IMG/VR virus record: IMGVR_UViG_3300035665_000086
Coordinates: 1 to 41,445 of that record
Reading direction: 5' to 3' (one strand)
From: a virus
DNA length: 41,445 nucleotides
The stretch's first letter is position 1, and each line of letters begins with the position of its first letter. The position numbers and the translations under genes are program-made. Below, in pieces: positions 8,207 to 16,432 of this stretch. The notes beneath the pieces are model-generated. The model was given only the letters and a program-made list of their open reading frames with translations, was not told the DNA's origin and searched no databases.

Positions 8207-8224
8207 TGTTATAATAAAAAGTAT

Positions 8225-8252
8225 TTGACTTTATATATTATGTCTCCATAAT
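8225..8252 (+). promoter_or_regulatory. Sigma70-like promoter for rIIA
   Basis: TTGACT (8225-8230), 16-nt spacer, CATAAT (8247-8252; five of six consensus bases). The predicted start is near 8259, leaving a leader of about 17 nt without a Shine-Dalgarno sequence before the ATG at 8276. Confidence 0.65.
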
Positions 8253-8275
8253 AGGTACATAATTAAGCAATACCT

Positions 8276-10480
8276 ATGATTATCAACGAAGCCGTATCTT
8301 CTCCTGTTCTTAGCAATGTTCTTGCTGCGCCCAGCCGCTTCAAGATCAAGGCTAGTGCCAAGGCGTTCAAGATCCTCTCTGGATTCTATAGCGAGCCTAT
8401 TCTTGCTATTCCGCGTGAACTTGGTGCTAATGCTTGGGATAGCCACGTAAAGGCTAGTAATACAAACAAGATGTTTGAGGTTCATGCTCCTAACACGCTG
8501 GAGCCTTGGTTTGCTATTCGTGATTATGGCACGGGGCTTAGTGCGGATGATATTGACTCTATCTATACTACCTACTTTGAGTCCACCAAGACTGGTGATA
8601 ATGACAGCGATGGTTGCATGGGACTGGGCAGCAAGACTCCCTTCAACTATACCGACAACTTCAATGTTGTTTCTTGGCATAAGGGCAAGAAGCATGTATA
8701 TAACTGCTTTATTGATGAAACTGGCTCGCCCAACATCATGCACATTTCTACTCAAGACAGCAATGAGCATAGCGGTCTTGAAGTCAAGTTCTCTGTAAAG
8801 ATTGCCGACATCAATATGTGGCACACCAATATTCAGCGTGCATATAGCGTCTTTCGCTATCGCCCTGTTATTGTTGGTGCTAATATCCAGTATACTGAGC
8901 ACCAGTATATTATCCGTAATAACCATTGGGCACTTAGAAAGGTTGATCGCGGTTATAGTTACGGAAATCCGTGTAATGCTTATATGGGTAACTATTCTTA
9001 CCCCATCAGTGCAGATGTCATCACCCGAGCCGCTTCTAATAGTAATTTGATTTCGTCTGCTGTTGCAAGGCGTATGCTCGACACTGGTGCTATTGATTTG
9101 TATTTTGATATTGGCGAACTGGAAGTTGCTCCTAACAAGGAACAACTTCAGTATGATGACACTAATAGCAAGACCGCTAATGCTATTCTGCACGCACTTC
9201 GTCGTATGTTTGTCGAAATGTCTGAGTATGTAAAAAAGAACATGGAAGTCCCCGTTTCTTTGTGGGATGCTATGTGTGTTTATAACAAGTACAATTCGCA
9301 CACCAGCGAGCACAAAGTTTTGACCAATATTCTTGGCGACATTCAAGTTTCTTATAACGGAAGTTCTGTAAATTCTAGCAACGATAATGCTCGCAGAATT
9401 ATCAACAATACTTTCAAGAACGACGATGCATCCAAAAATTTTAAGACGTATAGTGTAAATTATACAAAGTCGGCTATTTGGAAGGTTGTTAGCGATGCGA
9501 ATACAATCGCATTGTCTGATAGGAAGCTGTATGTGTTTCATACCGCAAAGAATGTATTCAACAAGTTAAAGGTCTTGGATTATCTCAACAAGCTTGATGA
9601 TGCTATCAAGAAGAACTGCACGGTGCTTGCTATTATTGATAACACTGCTGGCAAGAAGGTATATTCTACTTTGGTCAATTATTTTGGCTGGGACAAGACG
9701 CCATATGCAACGTTGATCGATATTGATGCTATGCCGCGTGTTGTTGCTGCTCGCAAGGCCATTACAACTGCCCGCACCGATGAAGTTCATATTGCCAACA
9801 TTTCTCGCGCCTCTAAGACAAACAGAGTGAATGTTTCTTGGAGCCGCACCGCACATGATTTTGATCTCAACAATACTTACTATTATTTCAATTTTCATTA
9901 CAATACTCCCAGCATTGTAAATAATGGTGGTGAGCCGCAGGACATTTCTATACACGTTGATGAACTTGTAGATATTCTAATCCATAACAATGTGAATCTG
10001 GGAACGCATATCTATGGCATCAATGTAAAGAATAAGCATATGCTTTCTGTTGGTAAGTGGATCAATATCGTTGATGCCGCCAAGAGTGTTGTGGCCAATG
10101 ATATTGCTACATACGAGCATAAACTTTACTTGAATGGAGAGATGGAAAACTATCAAGTGCTTCAGAATCTACACGCAAAGTTGTCTTCACATCCATCAAT
10201 CATTCAGAATATTAAGAATGAAAATACTCGTGATATGCTTATGACGTTTGTTCGTACATACACCAATCTTCATAAGGTGTATAATACATCTCCGACTGCA
10301 TCATTTCTTCATTTCCTTGGCGTCAAGAAAAAGCAGCACGCTGCTATGCCAATGAATCTTGAAGAGTTCAAGACTGTCATCAATGACAAGTACTTCAATA
10401 TCCTTGATGCTATTCCTGCTTATTCTAATCAAATCGCGACTTTATATAACATCATCAACTTTATTGATGAGAAGTCATAA
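8276..10480 (+). CDS. rIIA: rIIA-like GHKL ATPase
   Basis: This 734-residue protein is close in length to T4 rIIA (725) and shares its N-terminal layout: F-K-I-L-S, then the GHKL N-box R-E-L-G-A-N-A-W-D-S (E48, N52, D55), the G1 box D-Y-G-T-G-L-S (83-89) and the G2 box G-C-M-G-L-G-S-K-T-P-F (113-123). These bind ATP in the Hsp90/gyrase/histidine-kinase fold. In T4 rIIA and rIIB are membrane-associated early proteins affecting lysis timing and exclusion by lambda Rex; their biochemistry is unresolved. rIIB follows directly with its own promoter, keeping the T4 order. The C-terminal two thirds are not recognisable from motifs. Confidence 0.9.
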   Translation: MIINEAVSSPVLSNVLAAPSRFKIKASAKAFKILSGFYSEPILAIPRELGANAWDSHVKASNTNKMFEVHAPNTLEPWFAIRDYGTGLSADDIDSIYTTYFESTKTGDNDSDGCMGLGSKTPFNYTDNFNVVSWHKGKKHVYNCFIDETGSPNIMHISTQDSNEHSGLEVKFSVKIADINMWHTNIQRAYSVFRYRPVIVGANIQYTEHQYIIRNNHWALRKVDRGYSYGNPCNAYMGNYSYPISADVITRAASNSNLISSAVARRMLDTGAIDLYFDIGELEVAPNKEQLQYDDTNSKTANAILHALRRMFVEMSEYVKKNMEVPVSLWDAMCVYNKYNSHTSEHKVLTNILGDIQVSYNGSSVNSSNDNARRIINNTFKNDDASKNFKTYSVNYTKSAIWKVVSDANTIALSDRKLYVFHTAKNVFNKLKVLDYLNKLDDAIKKNCTVLAIIDNTAGKKVYSTLVNYFGWDKTPYATLIDIDAMPRVVAARKAITTARTDEVHIANISRASKTNRVNVSWSRTAHDFDLNNTYYYFNFHYNTPSIVNNGGEPQDISIHVDELVDILIHNNVNLGTHIYGINVKNKHMLSVGKWINIVDAAKSVVANDIATYEHKLYLNGEMENYQVLQNLHAKLSSHPSIIQNIKNENTRDMLMTFVRTYTNLHKVYNTSPTASFLHFLGVKKKQHAAMPMNLEEFKTVINDKYFNILDAIPAYSNQIATLYNIINFIDEKS

Positions 10481-10486
10481 TATCTA

Positions 10487-10518
10487 TTGACAAAATAATA
10501 AAATCCACATAATATAAT
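10487..10518 (+). promoter_or_regulatory. Sigma70-like promoter for rIIB
   Basis: TTGACA (10487-10492) followed by overlapping -10 candidates CATAAT (10508, spacer 15), TAATAT (10510, spacer 17) and TATAAT (10513, spacer 20). The leader to the ATG at 10540 is about 15-20 nt with no Shine-Dalgarno sequence. Confidence 0.55.
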
Positions 10519-10539
10519 ATCCGTTAAATAAAAACTATC

Positions 10540-11586
10540 ATGAGTACTACTACCAATACTACTATTCCATATGTCATCAAGACAAATGGCTCCGTCACAC
10601 TCTATCTCAATGGCGAGTGTTTGACTGTGGCTACTGACCATCCCAACTATAATAAGATCATTGAGAGTATCAAGGCTGGTGATTTCTCTAATATTGATAA
10701 TCTTGTCAATATTGCCAAGGCTATAGTTTCTTTTACTTATGGCCAATCCGTCTCGGTGGTGAATGGCGAGATTTTCTATAATGGCTTTGCTATTCATAAT
10801 ACACTTACCACTCGCATTCTCAAGATGATGACAGATGGTTTCAAGTTTGACCATATGGTCAAGTTCCTTGACAACCTGATGCAGAATCCCAGTAAGCGTG
10901 CGGTGGATGAAACATACTGGTTCCTTGAGAACTATGGTCTGCCTATCACCGATGATGGTTGCTTCCTTGCCTATAAGGCGGTTCGTAGCAACTATACCGA
11001 TATTTATAGTGGCAAGTTTTTCAATGGCATTGGTGGTGTAGTTTCGATGCCTCGTAATATGGTGGACGACAACTATGGTATTGATTGTAGCAATGGTCTG
11101 CACGTTGGTGCTCTTGACTATGTTGTTCAGTATGGTCATTTCAAGAAGGGCGAGGCTCCTGCTGCTGGCGGAAATCGCCTGCTCATCGTCAAGGTCAACC
11201 CCAAGGATGTGGTCAGCGTGCCCAAGTACGAGGGTCATACCAAGATGCGTGTGTGTGAATACACCGTCGCGTCCGAAATCAACGACGTAATCAAGGAACT
11301 GGATAAGGTTGTTTATACCAGCAAGGCAGAAGAAATCCAGCCCGACAATGATGATTATGACTCGGAGGAAGATTACAGCGATTCCAACGACGATTTGTGC
11401 GACAATAGTGCGTGCAGTTGCTCTTCTGAGCAGAATGATTGCGACGTTGTTGAGCAAGAGTATATTGCTGGAACAAAGGACGGAAAGAATGATCGTTCTT
11501 CTGGTCTTGACTATGGCACAAATATGCGTTCTGAATCCAGTATGGATTATCACAACGGATATTTTGATGGCTATTATATGAGCTAA
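10540..11586 (+). CDS. rIIB: rIIB-like protein
   Basis: The 348-residue product matches T4 rIIB over its central and C-terminal core: N-P-S-K-R-A-V-D, then I-T-D-D-G-C-F-L-A-Y-K-A-V-R-S-N-Y, V-S-M-P-R-N-M-V-D-D, C-S-N-G-L-H-V and V-K-V-N-P-K-D-V-V-S-V-P (about residues 120-245). Unlike T4 rIIB it has no obvious N-terminal helix-turn-helix and it ends in a long acidic, Asp/Ser-rich tail with two clustered cysteines. It follows rIIA as in T4. The two probably act together at the membrane, by analogy only. The start is the first ATG after the promoter. Confidence 0.9.
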   Translation: MSTTTNTTIPYVIKTNGSVTLYLNGECLTVATDHPNYNKIIESIKAGDFSNIDNLVNIAKAIVSFTYGQSVSVVNGEIFYNGFAIHNTLTTRILKMMTDGFKFDHMVKFLDNLMQNPSKRAVDETYWFLENYGLPITDDGCFLAYKAVRSNYTDIYSGKFFNGIGGVVSMPRNMVDDNYGIDCSNGLHVGALDYVVQYGHFKKGEAPAAGGNRLLIVKVNPKDVVSVPKYEGHTKMRVCEYTVASEINDVIKELDKVVYTSKAEEIQPDNDDYDSEEDYSDSNDDLCDNSACSCSSEQNDCDVVEQEYIAGTKDGKNDRSSGLDYGTNMRSESSMDYHNGYFDGYYMS

Positions 11587-11648
11587 AATTTGGTAAGGTA
11601 AACTAACTAAAAACAAATAACATAATTAACAATTAACATATTAAACTT

Positions 11649-12011
11649 ATGTCTAATAAAAAGAAGAATACAATAAACATCGAGTGGCCCACAAACCGCC
11701 ACTTTACTATCGACGACATCCAGAACTTGTATCCGGATGCCGTGAACATCACTCTTCGTTTCAGAGTGAACAAGGCAGTTGAAAGCAAGCAGATCGTTGC
11801 TATCGGCAAAATCAAGCCTGCTATTGGTCGTCCCAAGATGGTGTTTGCTTCGGCAAATCCTTCTAAGGAAGTCCTCGATGCTGCCAAGGCTGCTGGTGTT
11901 ATCTTCAACGACGAGCCCAAGGCTGCTATTACTGTTGCCGAGGTCAAGTCTGAAAAGAAGACCAAGGCTACACCAGCCTCTGTTCCTGCGGTCAATGTTG
12001 CCGCTAGTTAA
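11649..12011 (+). CDS. Hypothetical protein downstream of rIIB
   Basis: This 120-residue protein is not recognised. Residues 8-75 look like a compact alpha/beta domain (I-N-I-E-W-P, then T-L-R-F-R-V-N-K-A, G-K-I-K-P-A-I-G-R-P-K), and the last 45 residues are Lys/Ala/Glu-rich and probably disordered. Lys-rich content would fit nucleic-acid binding, but nothing proves it. It lies 62 nt after rIIB without a clear promoter and is closed by a strong terminator, so it probably belongs to the rII transcript. Its codon use (AAG, ATC, GGC) matches the neighbouring core genes. The start lacks a Shine-Dalgarno sequence, as do most starts here. Confidence 0.75.
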   Translation: MSNKKKNTINIEWPTNRHFTIDDIQNLYPDAVNITLRFRVNKAVESKQIVAIGKIKPAIGRPKMVFASANPSKEVLDAAKAAGVIFNDEPKAAITVAEVKSEKKTKATPASVPAVNVAAS

Positions 12012-12033
12012 TAAATAACAAAGGTTATGCGCG

Positions 12034-12070
12034 AAGCCGCTATGGTGAAAAACCATAGCGGCTTTCTATT
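12034..12070 (+). terminator. Strong hairpin terminator after the rII unit
   Basis: A perfect 12-bp stem (12034-12045 with 12053-12064) encloses a 7-nt A-rich loop and is followed by TTCTATT. It marks the border between the rII genes and the AT-rich island. Confidence 0.85.
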
Positions 12071-12124
12071 TATATGCATAAAAGACTGGTCAAAAGTAAT
12101 TTTGATCTCTAATATAGGTTATAT

Positions 12125-12337
12125 ATGATCGACGCAATAACAGAAATAATTAAATCTTGGCATGGTGCTTGGCAGTTTGTGTTTTTATTTGGAACAGCGT
12201 TCTTGTTTATGGTAGTGAATGTATCACTGATAGATCTCGTATCTTCTTTTTTCAACAATACGCTGCCAATATTATTAAGAGGATATCCACCGGCACATTT
12301 ATCTGAAGAAAAAGAATCAGAGAAAGACGATGATTAA
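12125..12337 (+). CDS. Small single-span membrane protein
   Basis: Seventy residues with one long hydrophobic segment (about residues 17-43, F-V-F-L-F-G-T-A-F-L-F onwards) and a highly charged C-terminus (E-E-K-E-S-E-K-D-D-D). The family is not recognised; small membrane proteins of this kind often act in lysis control or superinfection exclusion, but there is no direct sign of either. Its last 8 nt overlap the next gene, so the two are translationally coupled. TATTTATAT near 12068 is the only promoter-like motif upstream. Confidence 0.7.
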   Translation: MIDAITEIIKSWHGAWQFVFLFGTAFLFMVVNVSLIDLVSSFFNNTLPILLRGYPPAHLSEEKESEKDDD

Positions 12338-12578
12338 AATCATTATTAATTCCAACGATACCTGTTTGGCAAAGCATATAGACAAGCCAATAGTATCATT
12401 ATATCCACGCACAAAGATAAACGTGGTATGTGGAAACTGTAATTTAACATTTGCTACAAGCGACTATATACCAGATAAAAACAGGTATATATCAAATTGT
12501 CCGCACTGCGGTAAATGGAATAGGCTAAATTTATATACTATGGGGGTAAAAGAACGGCGTTTTTTGACCACCTCTTGA
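12330..12578 (+). CDS. Small zinc-ribbon protein
   Basis: The 82-residue product has two C-x-x-C knuckles, C-G-N-C (about residues 35-38) and C-P-H-C (about 56-59), with spacing typical of a rubredoxin-like zinc ribbon. Such phage mini-proteins commonly bind nucleic acid or RNA polymerase, but the target cannot be inferred. It overlaps the upstream membrane-protein gene by 8 nt and precedes the Pro/Thr-repeat gene by 18 nt, so it may be the second gene of the island operon. Confidence 0.75.
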   Translation: MIKIIINSNDTCLAKHIDKPIVSLYPRTKINVVCGNCNLTFATSDYIPDKNRYISNCPHCGKWNRLNLYTMGVKERRFLTTS

Positions 12579-12596
12579 TAGTTATAATAATACAGA

Positions 12597-13382
12597 ATGA
12601 GCCTTTTTATAAAAAGAAATCCACCATCAGATGGAAACCCAGAGGGAATTATATATGCCCCTAAAGATGCATTGTTTTTTAAAACTGGTTCTTTTTATAG
12701 AATAAATTATTCTGGGTCAAATCACAATGGTGCATGGGAAAATGTATTTTTTACAAAAACGGAATATCCTTTTTATCTTAGAGTATTAGCCGATATAGGT
12801 TTGTTGAGACAGGCAGATACAGGTTCTTATGTATATGTTAAAACTACATCCAACGTCGCAAATACTGGTTGGAAGTTGGTCAGTAAAAAATCAATACTAT
12901 TTCTGCAACCTACTCCCACACCAAGTGTCACTCGCACAGTGACACCAACGCCTACTCAGACCAGAACAAATACACCAACTCCCACCGTAACTGCTACTGT
13001 AACTGTTAGTGTAACAACAAGTCCGACACATACTCCAACTCATACACCAACAAGAACTCCTACGCCGACTATAACTCCAACGTTAACTCCAACTTCAACG
13101 TCAAACCCGACGCCAACGCCTACTCCATTTCCAACAGGAACTCCGTCAAATACTCCCACAAAGAGTGTCACACCCACACCAGGATCTTCTCTAACGCCAA
13201 CACTAACGGTCACTCCGACAATTACCGGCACACCTACTACAACGCCAACAAATACTACGACACCAACGATTACTGTTACTGCAACAACAACTCCAACAAA
13301 AACGCCCACGGCAACATCTACGGCGACACCAACAAACACGCCAACAACGACTCCAACGGAAAGTCCCCCATATAGTATTTAA
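12597..13382 (+). CDS. Pro/Thr-repeat (mucin-like) surface or tail protein
   Basis: The 261-residue protein has a folded N-terminal domain of about 100 residues with aromatic strands, then about 155 residues of almost pure Thr-Pro repeats (T-P-T, T-x-T-P, V-T-P, S-N-T-P). Such stretches form extended stalks and are classic O-glycosylation substrates. The DNA is a degenerate microsatellite of ACTCCAAC-like units and may change length by slippage. The gene is followed after 1 nt by four coupled genes for glycosyltransferases and sugar-modifying enzymes, suggesting that its product is their substrate. A shorter Thr-Pro tail ends the protein at 34326-34577. The location on the virion is inferred. 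Confidence 0.75.
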   Translation: MSLFIKRNPPSDGNPEGIIYAPKDALFFKTGSFYRINYSGSNHNGAWENVFFTKTEYPFYLRVLADIGLLRQADTGSYVYVKTTSNVANTGWKLVSKKSILFLQPTPTPSVTRTVTPTPTQTRTNTPTPTVTATVTVSVTTSPTHTPTHTPTRTPTPTITPTLTPTSTSNPTPTPTPFPTGTPSNTPTKSVTPTPGSSLTPTLTVTPTITGTPTTTPTNTTTPTITVTATTTPTKTPTATSTATPTNTPTTTPTESPPYSI

Positions 13383-13383
13383 T

Positions 13384-15132
13384 ATGTTTAAATGGTTACA
13401 TAATGTTATAAAAAAAAGATACGAGGTATCAATCGTAATTCCTACCTACAAAAATACAAAATTTTTGGAGGAATGTATTGATTCCATAATTATTTCGGCG
13501 AAGAGGTGCGATTCTTTCGAAATATTACTAGGTATAGACAATTGCAATGAGACGTTAGTGTTTTTGAACAGCCATAAAATTTTTAAAAATAGTTGTATTA
13601 AAATATTTTATTTTTCAAAAAATGTTGGTCCATATATAATAAGAAATACTTTACTTAAAAAGGCAAAATATAAAAATATTTTATTTTTTGATTCGGACGA
13701 CGTAATGATGCCAGATTCGATAAAAAAAATAAACGAAGCATTGTTGCAGAATGATATTGTAAAATATAAATTTTATAATTTTGACCACGGAAAAAATTTT
13801 TCTGGTGATAAAAATTTGAGTAAATCGTCAATATATTCCCACGGATGTTTTGGTATAAAAAAACAACTATTGATTGATATGAATGGATTTCGTCCGTGGA
13901 CATGCGCGGCAGATGCAGAATTCTCGGAACGATGTGCGGCTCAATCTATTCCGGTCCATAAAATAGAAGATCCATTATTTTATAGAAGATATCACGAAAA
14001 CAATTTGTCTAAACAGTTGCGACCAAATTCAATATCTTCCACAAAAGATAAATATTCTAATATGATATATGACTTACGTGCACACGACGTATGGCCAAAT
14101 CCAGAATATTTATTCACTGAAAATTATAGCACTATTCAATTGTTCGGCGAATTGAATTATGTAATCTCGAAAAAAAATGAAAAACCCATCGATACTTTCA
14201 CGATATATGGGTTAGGAAATGATGGAAAATTAAAAATGAACGAATCGCACGTACACAATGATATGGCAGTAATGTGCTGCTATTATAATTGGTGCGGGTT
14301 TGAGCATCCAAAAAATAATTTTTACAGATTTCTGGGAAGAATGAAATATGACGGCGTTCCTTTATATGGAATAGAACTGTCACTTACGGATAAATTTGAA
14401 ACTACGGATATGGATGGATTTATACAGATCAAGGTAAATAGAAATAATATTTGTTTTCAAAAAGAAGCTGCATTAAATTTATTGGAAAAATATATACCAG
14501 AACATTTTACAAAGATTGCGTGGATAGACACCGACCTTATTTTTACAAATAAAAAATGGTATATAGATACTTCCAACGCACTAACAAAGTATAAGTTGGT
14601 ACAAATGTATCAAACTGGAAACCTGACAAACAGATATGGTGGTATTATAAAAAATACATTGGGAAACATCCACGCGGGTGGTCCGACTAAGACAAACGAG
14701 GGTCATCCCGGTGGTGCATGGGCAGCAAATAGAGAATTTTGGAAACACGGGGGATTATATCCGTATTGTGCCGTTGGAGGAGGAGACACATTATTTTTAT
14801 ATTCGTTGTTTGAAAACTGTATAAATGATAGGCCCGTGTTTAAAAACTTAAGTGGTAAGTCCCACACAGAATATACAGCCTGGAAAGAAAAGATATATGC
14901 TTATGTGAACGAATCGGTAACCTGTATAAAGGGTGGATTCATTCACGAATGGCACGGAGAGAAAGAAGGAAGAAATTATAAGTTTAGACATAAAATATTA
15001 AAAAAATTAGATATTGCAAATTGCATAAAATTAAATAGTATTGGTTTATTGCAGATTGACAATGTAGAAGAATCGGTATACAAGGATATATTCGAATATT
15101 TCTTAAATAGAAATGAAGATGGAATTTTATGA
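13384..15132 (+). CDS. Two-domain glycosyltransferase (GT2 plus a second GT-A-like domain)
   Basis: Residues about 15-250 are a GT2 domain: V-S-I-V-I-P-T-Y-K at the start, R-N-T-L-L and the metal-binding F-F-D-S-D-D near residue 102. Residues about 270-560 look like a second glycosyltransferase, with W-I-D-T-D-L-I-F (DxD-type), G-G-A-W-A-A-N-R-E-F-W and G-G-G-D-T-L-F-L, as in galactosyltransferase-type C-terminal domains. The enzyme may therefore add two sugars. It starts 1 nt after the Pro/Thr-repeat gene and overlaps the next gene by ATGA. Codons are strongly AT-biased (AAA, ATA, TTA) compared with the polymerase. Donor and acceptor sugars are unknown. Confidence 0.85.
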   Translation: MFKWLHNVIKKRYEVSIVIPTYKNTKFLEECIDSIIISAKRCDSFEILLGIDNCNETLVFLNSHKIFKNSCIKIFYFSKNVGPYIIRNTLLKKAKYKNILFFDSDDVMMPDSIKKINEALLQNDIVKYKFYNFDHGKNFSGDKNLSKSSIYSHGCFGIKKQLLIDMNGFRPWTCAADAEFSERCAAQSIPVHKIEDPLFYRRYHENNLSKQLRPNSISSTKDKYSNMIYDLRAHDVWPNPEYLFTENYSTIQLFGELNYVISKKNEKPIDTFTIYGLGNDGKLKMNESHVHNDMAVMCCYYNWCGFEHPKNNFYRFLGRMKYDGVPLYGIELSLTDKFETTDMDGFIQIKVNRNNICFQKEAALNLLEKYIPEHFTKIAWIDTDLIFTNKKWYIDTSNALTKYKLVQMYQTGNLTNRYGGIIKNTLGNIHAGGPTKTNEGHPGGAWAANREFWKHGGLYPYCAVGGGDTLFLYSLFENCINDRPVFKNLSGKSHTEYTAWKEKIYAYVNESVTCIKGGFIHEWHGEKEGRNYKFRHKILKKLDIANCIKLNSIGLLQIDNVEESVYKDIFEYFLNRNEDGIL

Positions 15133-15821
15133 AAAACATTGAACTAATAGTAGGGTTTGGAGAAATAGGAAAGTCTATGTATAATATACTTAAAGAAAAG
15201 TATGAAGTATATTCCGTCGATTATAACCAATCCATAGATGTAAAAGATGTGAATGTAATGCATATCTGCTTCCCATACAGCAAAGAGTTTGTGCGTGAAG
15301 TTAAAAAATATAAGAAGTTGTATAAGCCAACGTATACTGTTATTCATAGCACGGTTCCGATGAAAACCGCTAAGAAATGTAAAGCATACTATTCTCCGGT
15401 ACGTGGCATACATCCACACTTGGAACAGAGTTTAAAAACGTTTGTCAAATATTTGGCTCCAAGATGCGAATATTTGGTAAAGTACTTCAACGAAGTCGGT
15501 GTCGCCGTTGAAGAACACGACAGCCAAGAATCACTTGAAGTCATGAAGTTGTATTGTACGACTTTATACGGGCTTAATATAATCGCGGAAAAGGAGATAT
15601 ACAACTTCTGTAAGAAGCATAATCTTGATTTTGACATGGTGTATATAAAATCAAATCGGACATACAATATAGGATATGAAAAGTTAGGATTTCCGCAATA
15701 TGCACGATATAATCTGAAGCACGAGGATGGAAAGATTGGTGGTCATTGTGTTATACCAAATTGCGATTTGCTGAAAACGGATATTGCCAAGTTCATAGTC
15801 AAGCAGAACAATAAACTATGA
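15129..15821 (+). CDS. NAD-binding nucleotide-sugar dehydrogenase-like protein
   Basis: The 230-residue protein starts with a Rossmann fold: E-L-I-V-G-F-G-E-I-G-K-S (GxGxxG at residues about 8-13) and S-V-D-Y as the acidic end of strand 2. M-H-I-C-F-P-Y, V-I-H-S-T-V-P and V-R-G-I-H-P-H follow, resembling the N-terminal half of UDP-glucose/GDP-mannose dehydrogenases. At about half the family length it lacks the usual second domain, so it may be a reductase on a sugar or a non-catalytic relative. ATGA overlaps at both ends place it inside the glycosylation operon, where it would modify or supply a sugar. Confidence 0.7.
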   Translation: MKNIELIVGFGEIGKSMYNILKEKYEVYSVDYNQSIDVKDVNVMHICFPYSKEFVREVKKYKKLYKPTYTVIHSTVPMKTAKKCKAYYSPVRGIHPHLEQSLKTFVKYLAPRCEYLVKYFNEVGVAVEEHDSQESLEVMKLYCTTLYGLNIIAEKEIYNFCKKHNLDFDMVYIKSNRTYNIGYEKLGFPQYARYNLKHEDGKIGGHCVIPNCDLLKTDIAKFIVKQNNKL

Positions 15822-16432
15822 AACATATAATCCTCAGTCGATGTAACTTTGTAGACGATGGATTATTCAGGAAATATTTTGAAGTAATGAAAAATACGTT
15901 CATACCTTCGGTAAAAAAACAAATTTGCAAAAACTTTAAATTGTTTTTTAATACCAACAATGAAAAGTATCCACATCATCAAGAACTAATACATCAAGAG
16001 TTTAAAGAAAGTGGAATAGATGTAGATACAACGTTAAGCGATTTTGGAAACTATGTAATCGGCAACGGCTATAACATTCAGACCCGTCACGATTGCGACG
16101 ATTATATGGATCCCAAATATATTCAAAAAATACAAGAAATTTATAATGAGAATATAGAAAAATATGATGAGTTTCTGATTCACGCCCAGCCAACAAAACT
16201 CGATTTTAATACTGGAGAGGAATATACTACAAAAACGTATCCAGATAACTGTACATCTATGTTTCTCACGTTATGCCAGAGAACACCAAACAAACATATA
16301 TTACACACATATCACGGTCAGTTTCCTAAATTTGTGTCAAAAGTGATTTCAATAGAGACTGGATACGTAAAACTAGTAATACACGACAACAATAAATCAT
16401 CAAAAATATCCGGTATAGATAAAAAAATATGA
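15818..16432 (+). CDS. Putative rhamnosyltransferase-like glycosyltransferase (single domain)
   Basis: The 204-residue protein has I-L-S-R-C-N-F-V-D-D at its start and T-R-H-D-C-D-D-Y-M in the middle (about residues 88-96), an Asp cluster like the metal site of GT-A enzymes in the putative rhamnosyltransferase family. The N-terminal 200 residues of the next gene follow the same plan (T-R-C-N-F-A-D-D; T-R-H-D-C-D-D-Y-M; A-Q-P-T-K), so the two are tandem paralogues. It overlaps both neighbours by ATGA. The sugar specificity is a guess. Confidence 0.75.
   Translation: MKHIILSRCNFVDDGLFRKYFEVMKNTFIPSVKKQICKNFKLFFNTNNEKYPHHQELIHQEFKESGIDVDTTLSDFGNYVIGNGYNIQTRHDCDDYMDPKYIQKIQEIYNENIEKYDEFLIHAQPTKLDFNTGEEYTTKTYPDNCTSMFLTLCQRTPNKHILHTYHGQFPKFVSKVISIETGYVKLVIHDNNKSSKISGIDKKI

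Noticed and set aside
8231-9541. Long reverse-strand open frame opposite rIIA
   Set aside because: It is a shadow of the rIIA reading frame, has an Ile/Arg/Asn-biased composition without motifs, and the forward strand has clear GHKL motifs.
10429-11616. Long reverse-strand open frame opposite rIIB
   Set aside because: It mirrors rIIB codons; no independent domain or start signals.
13040-13339. Reverse-strand Val/Gly repeat frame
   Set aside because: It is the complement of the Thr-Pro repeat (GVGV from the opposite strand of ACNCCN units).
12900-13370. CRISPR array or direct-repeat array
   Set aside because: The periodic DNA is coding Thr-Pro sequence with degenerate units and no spacers; no CRISPR array is seen elsewhere in the window.
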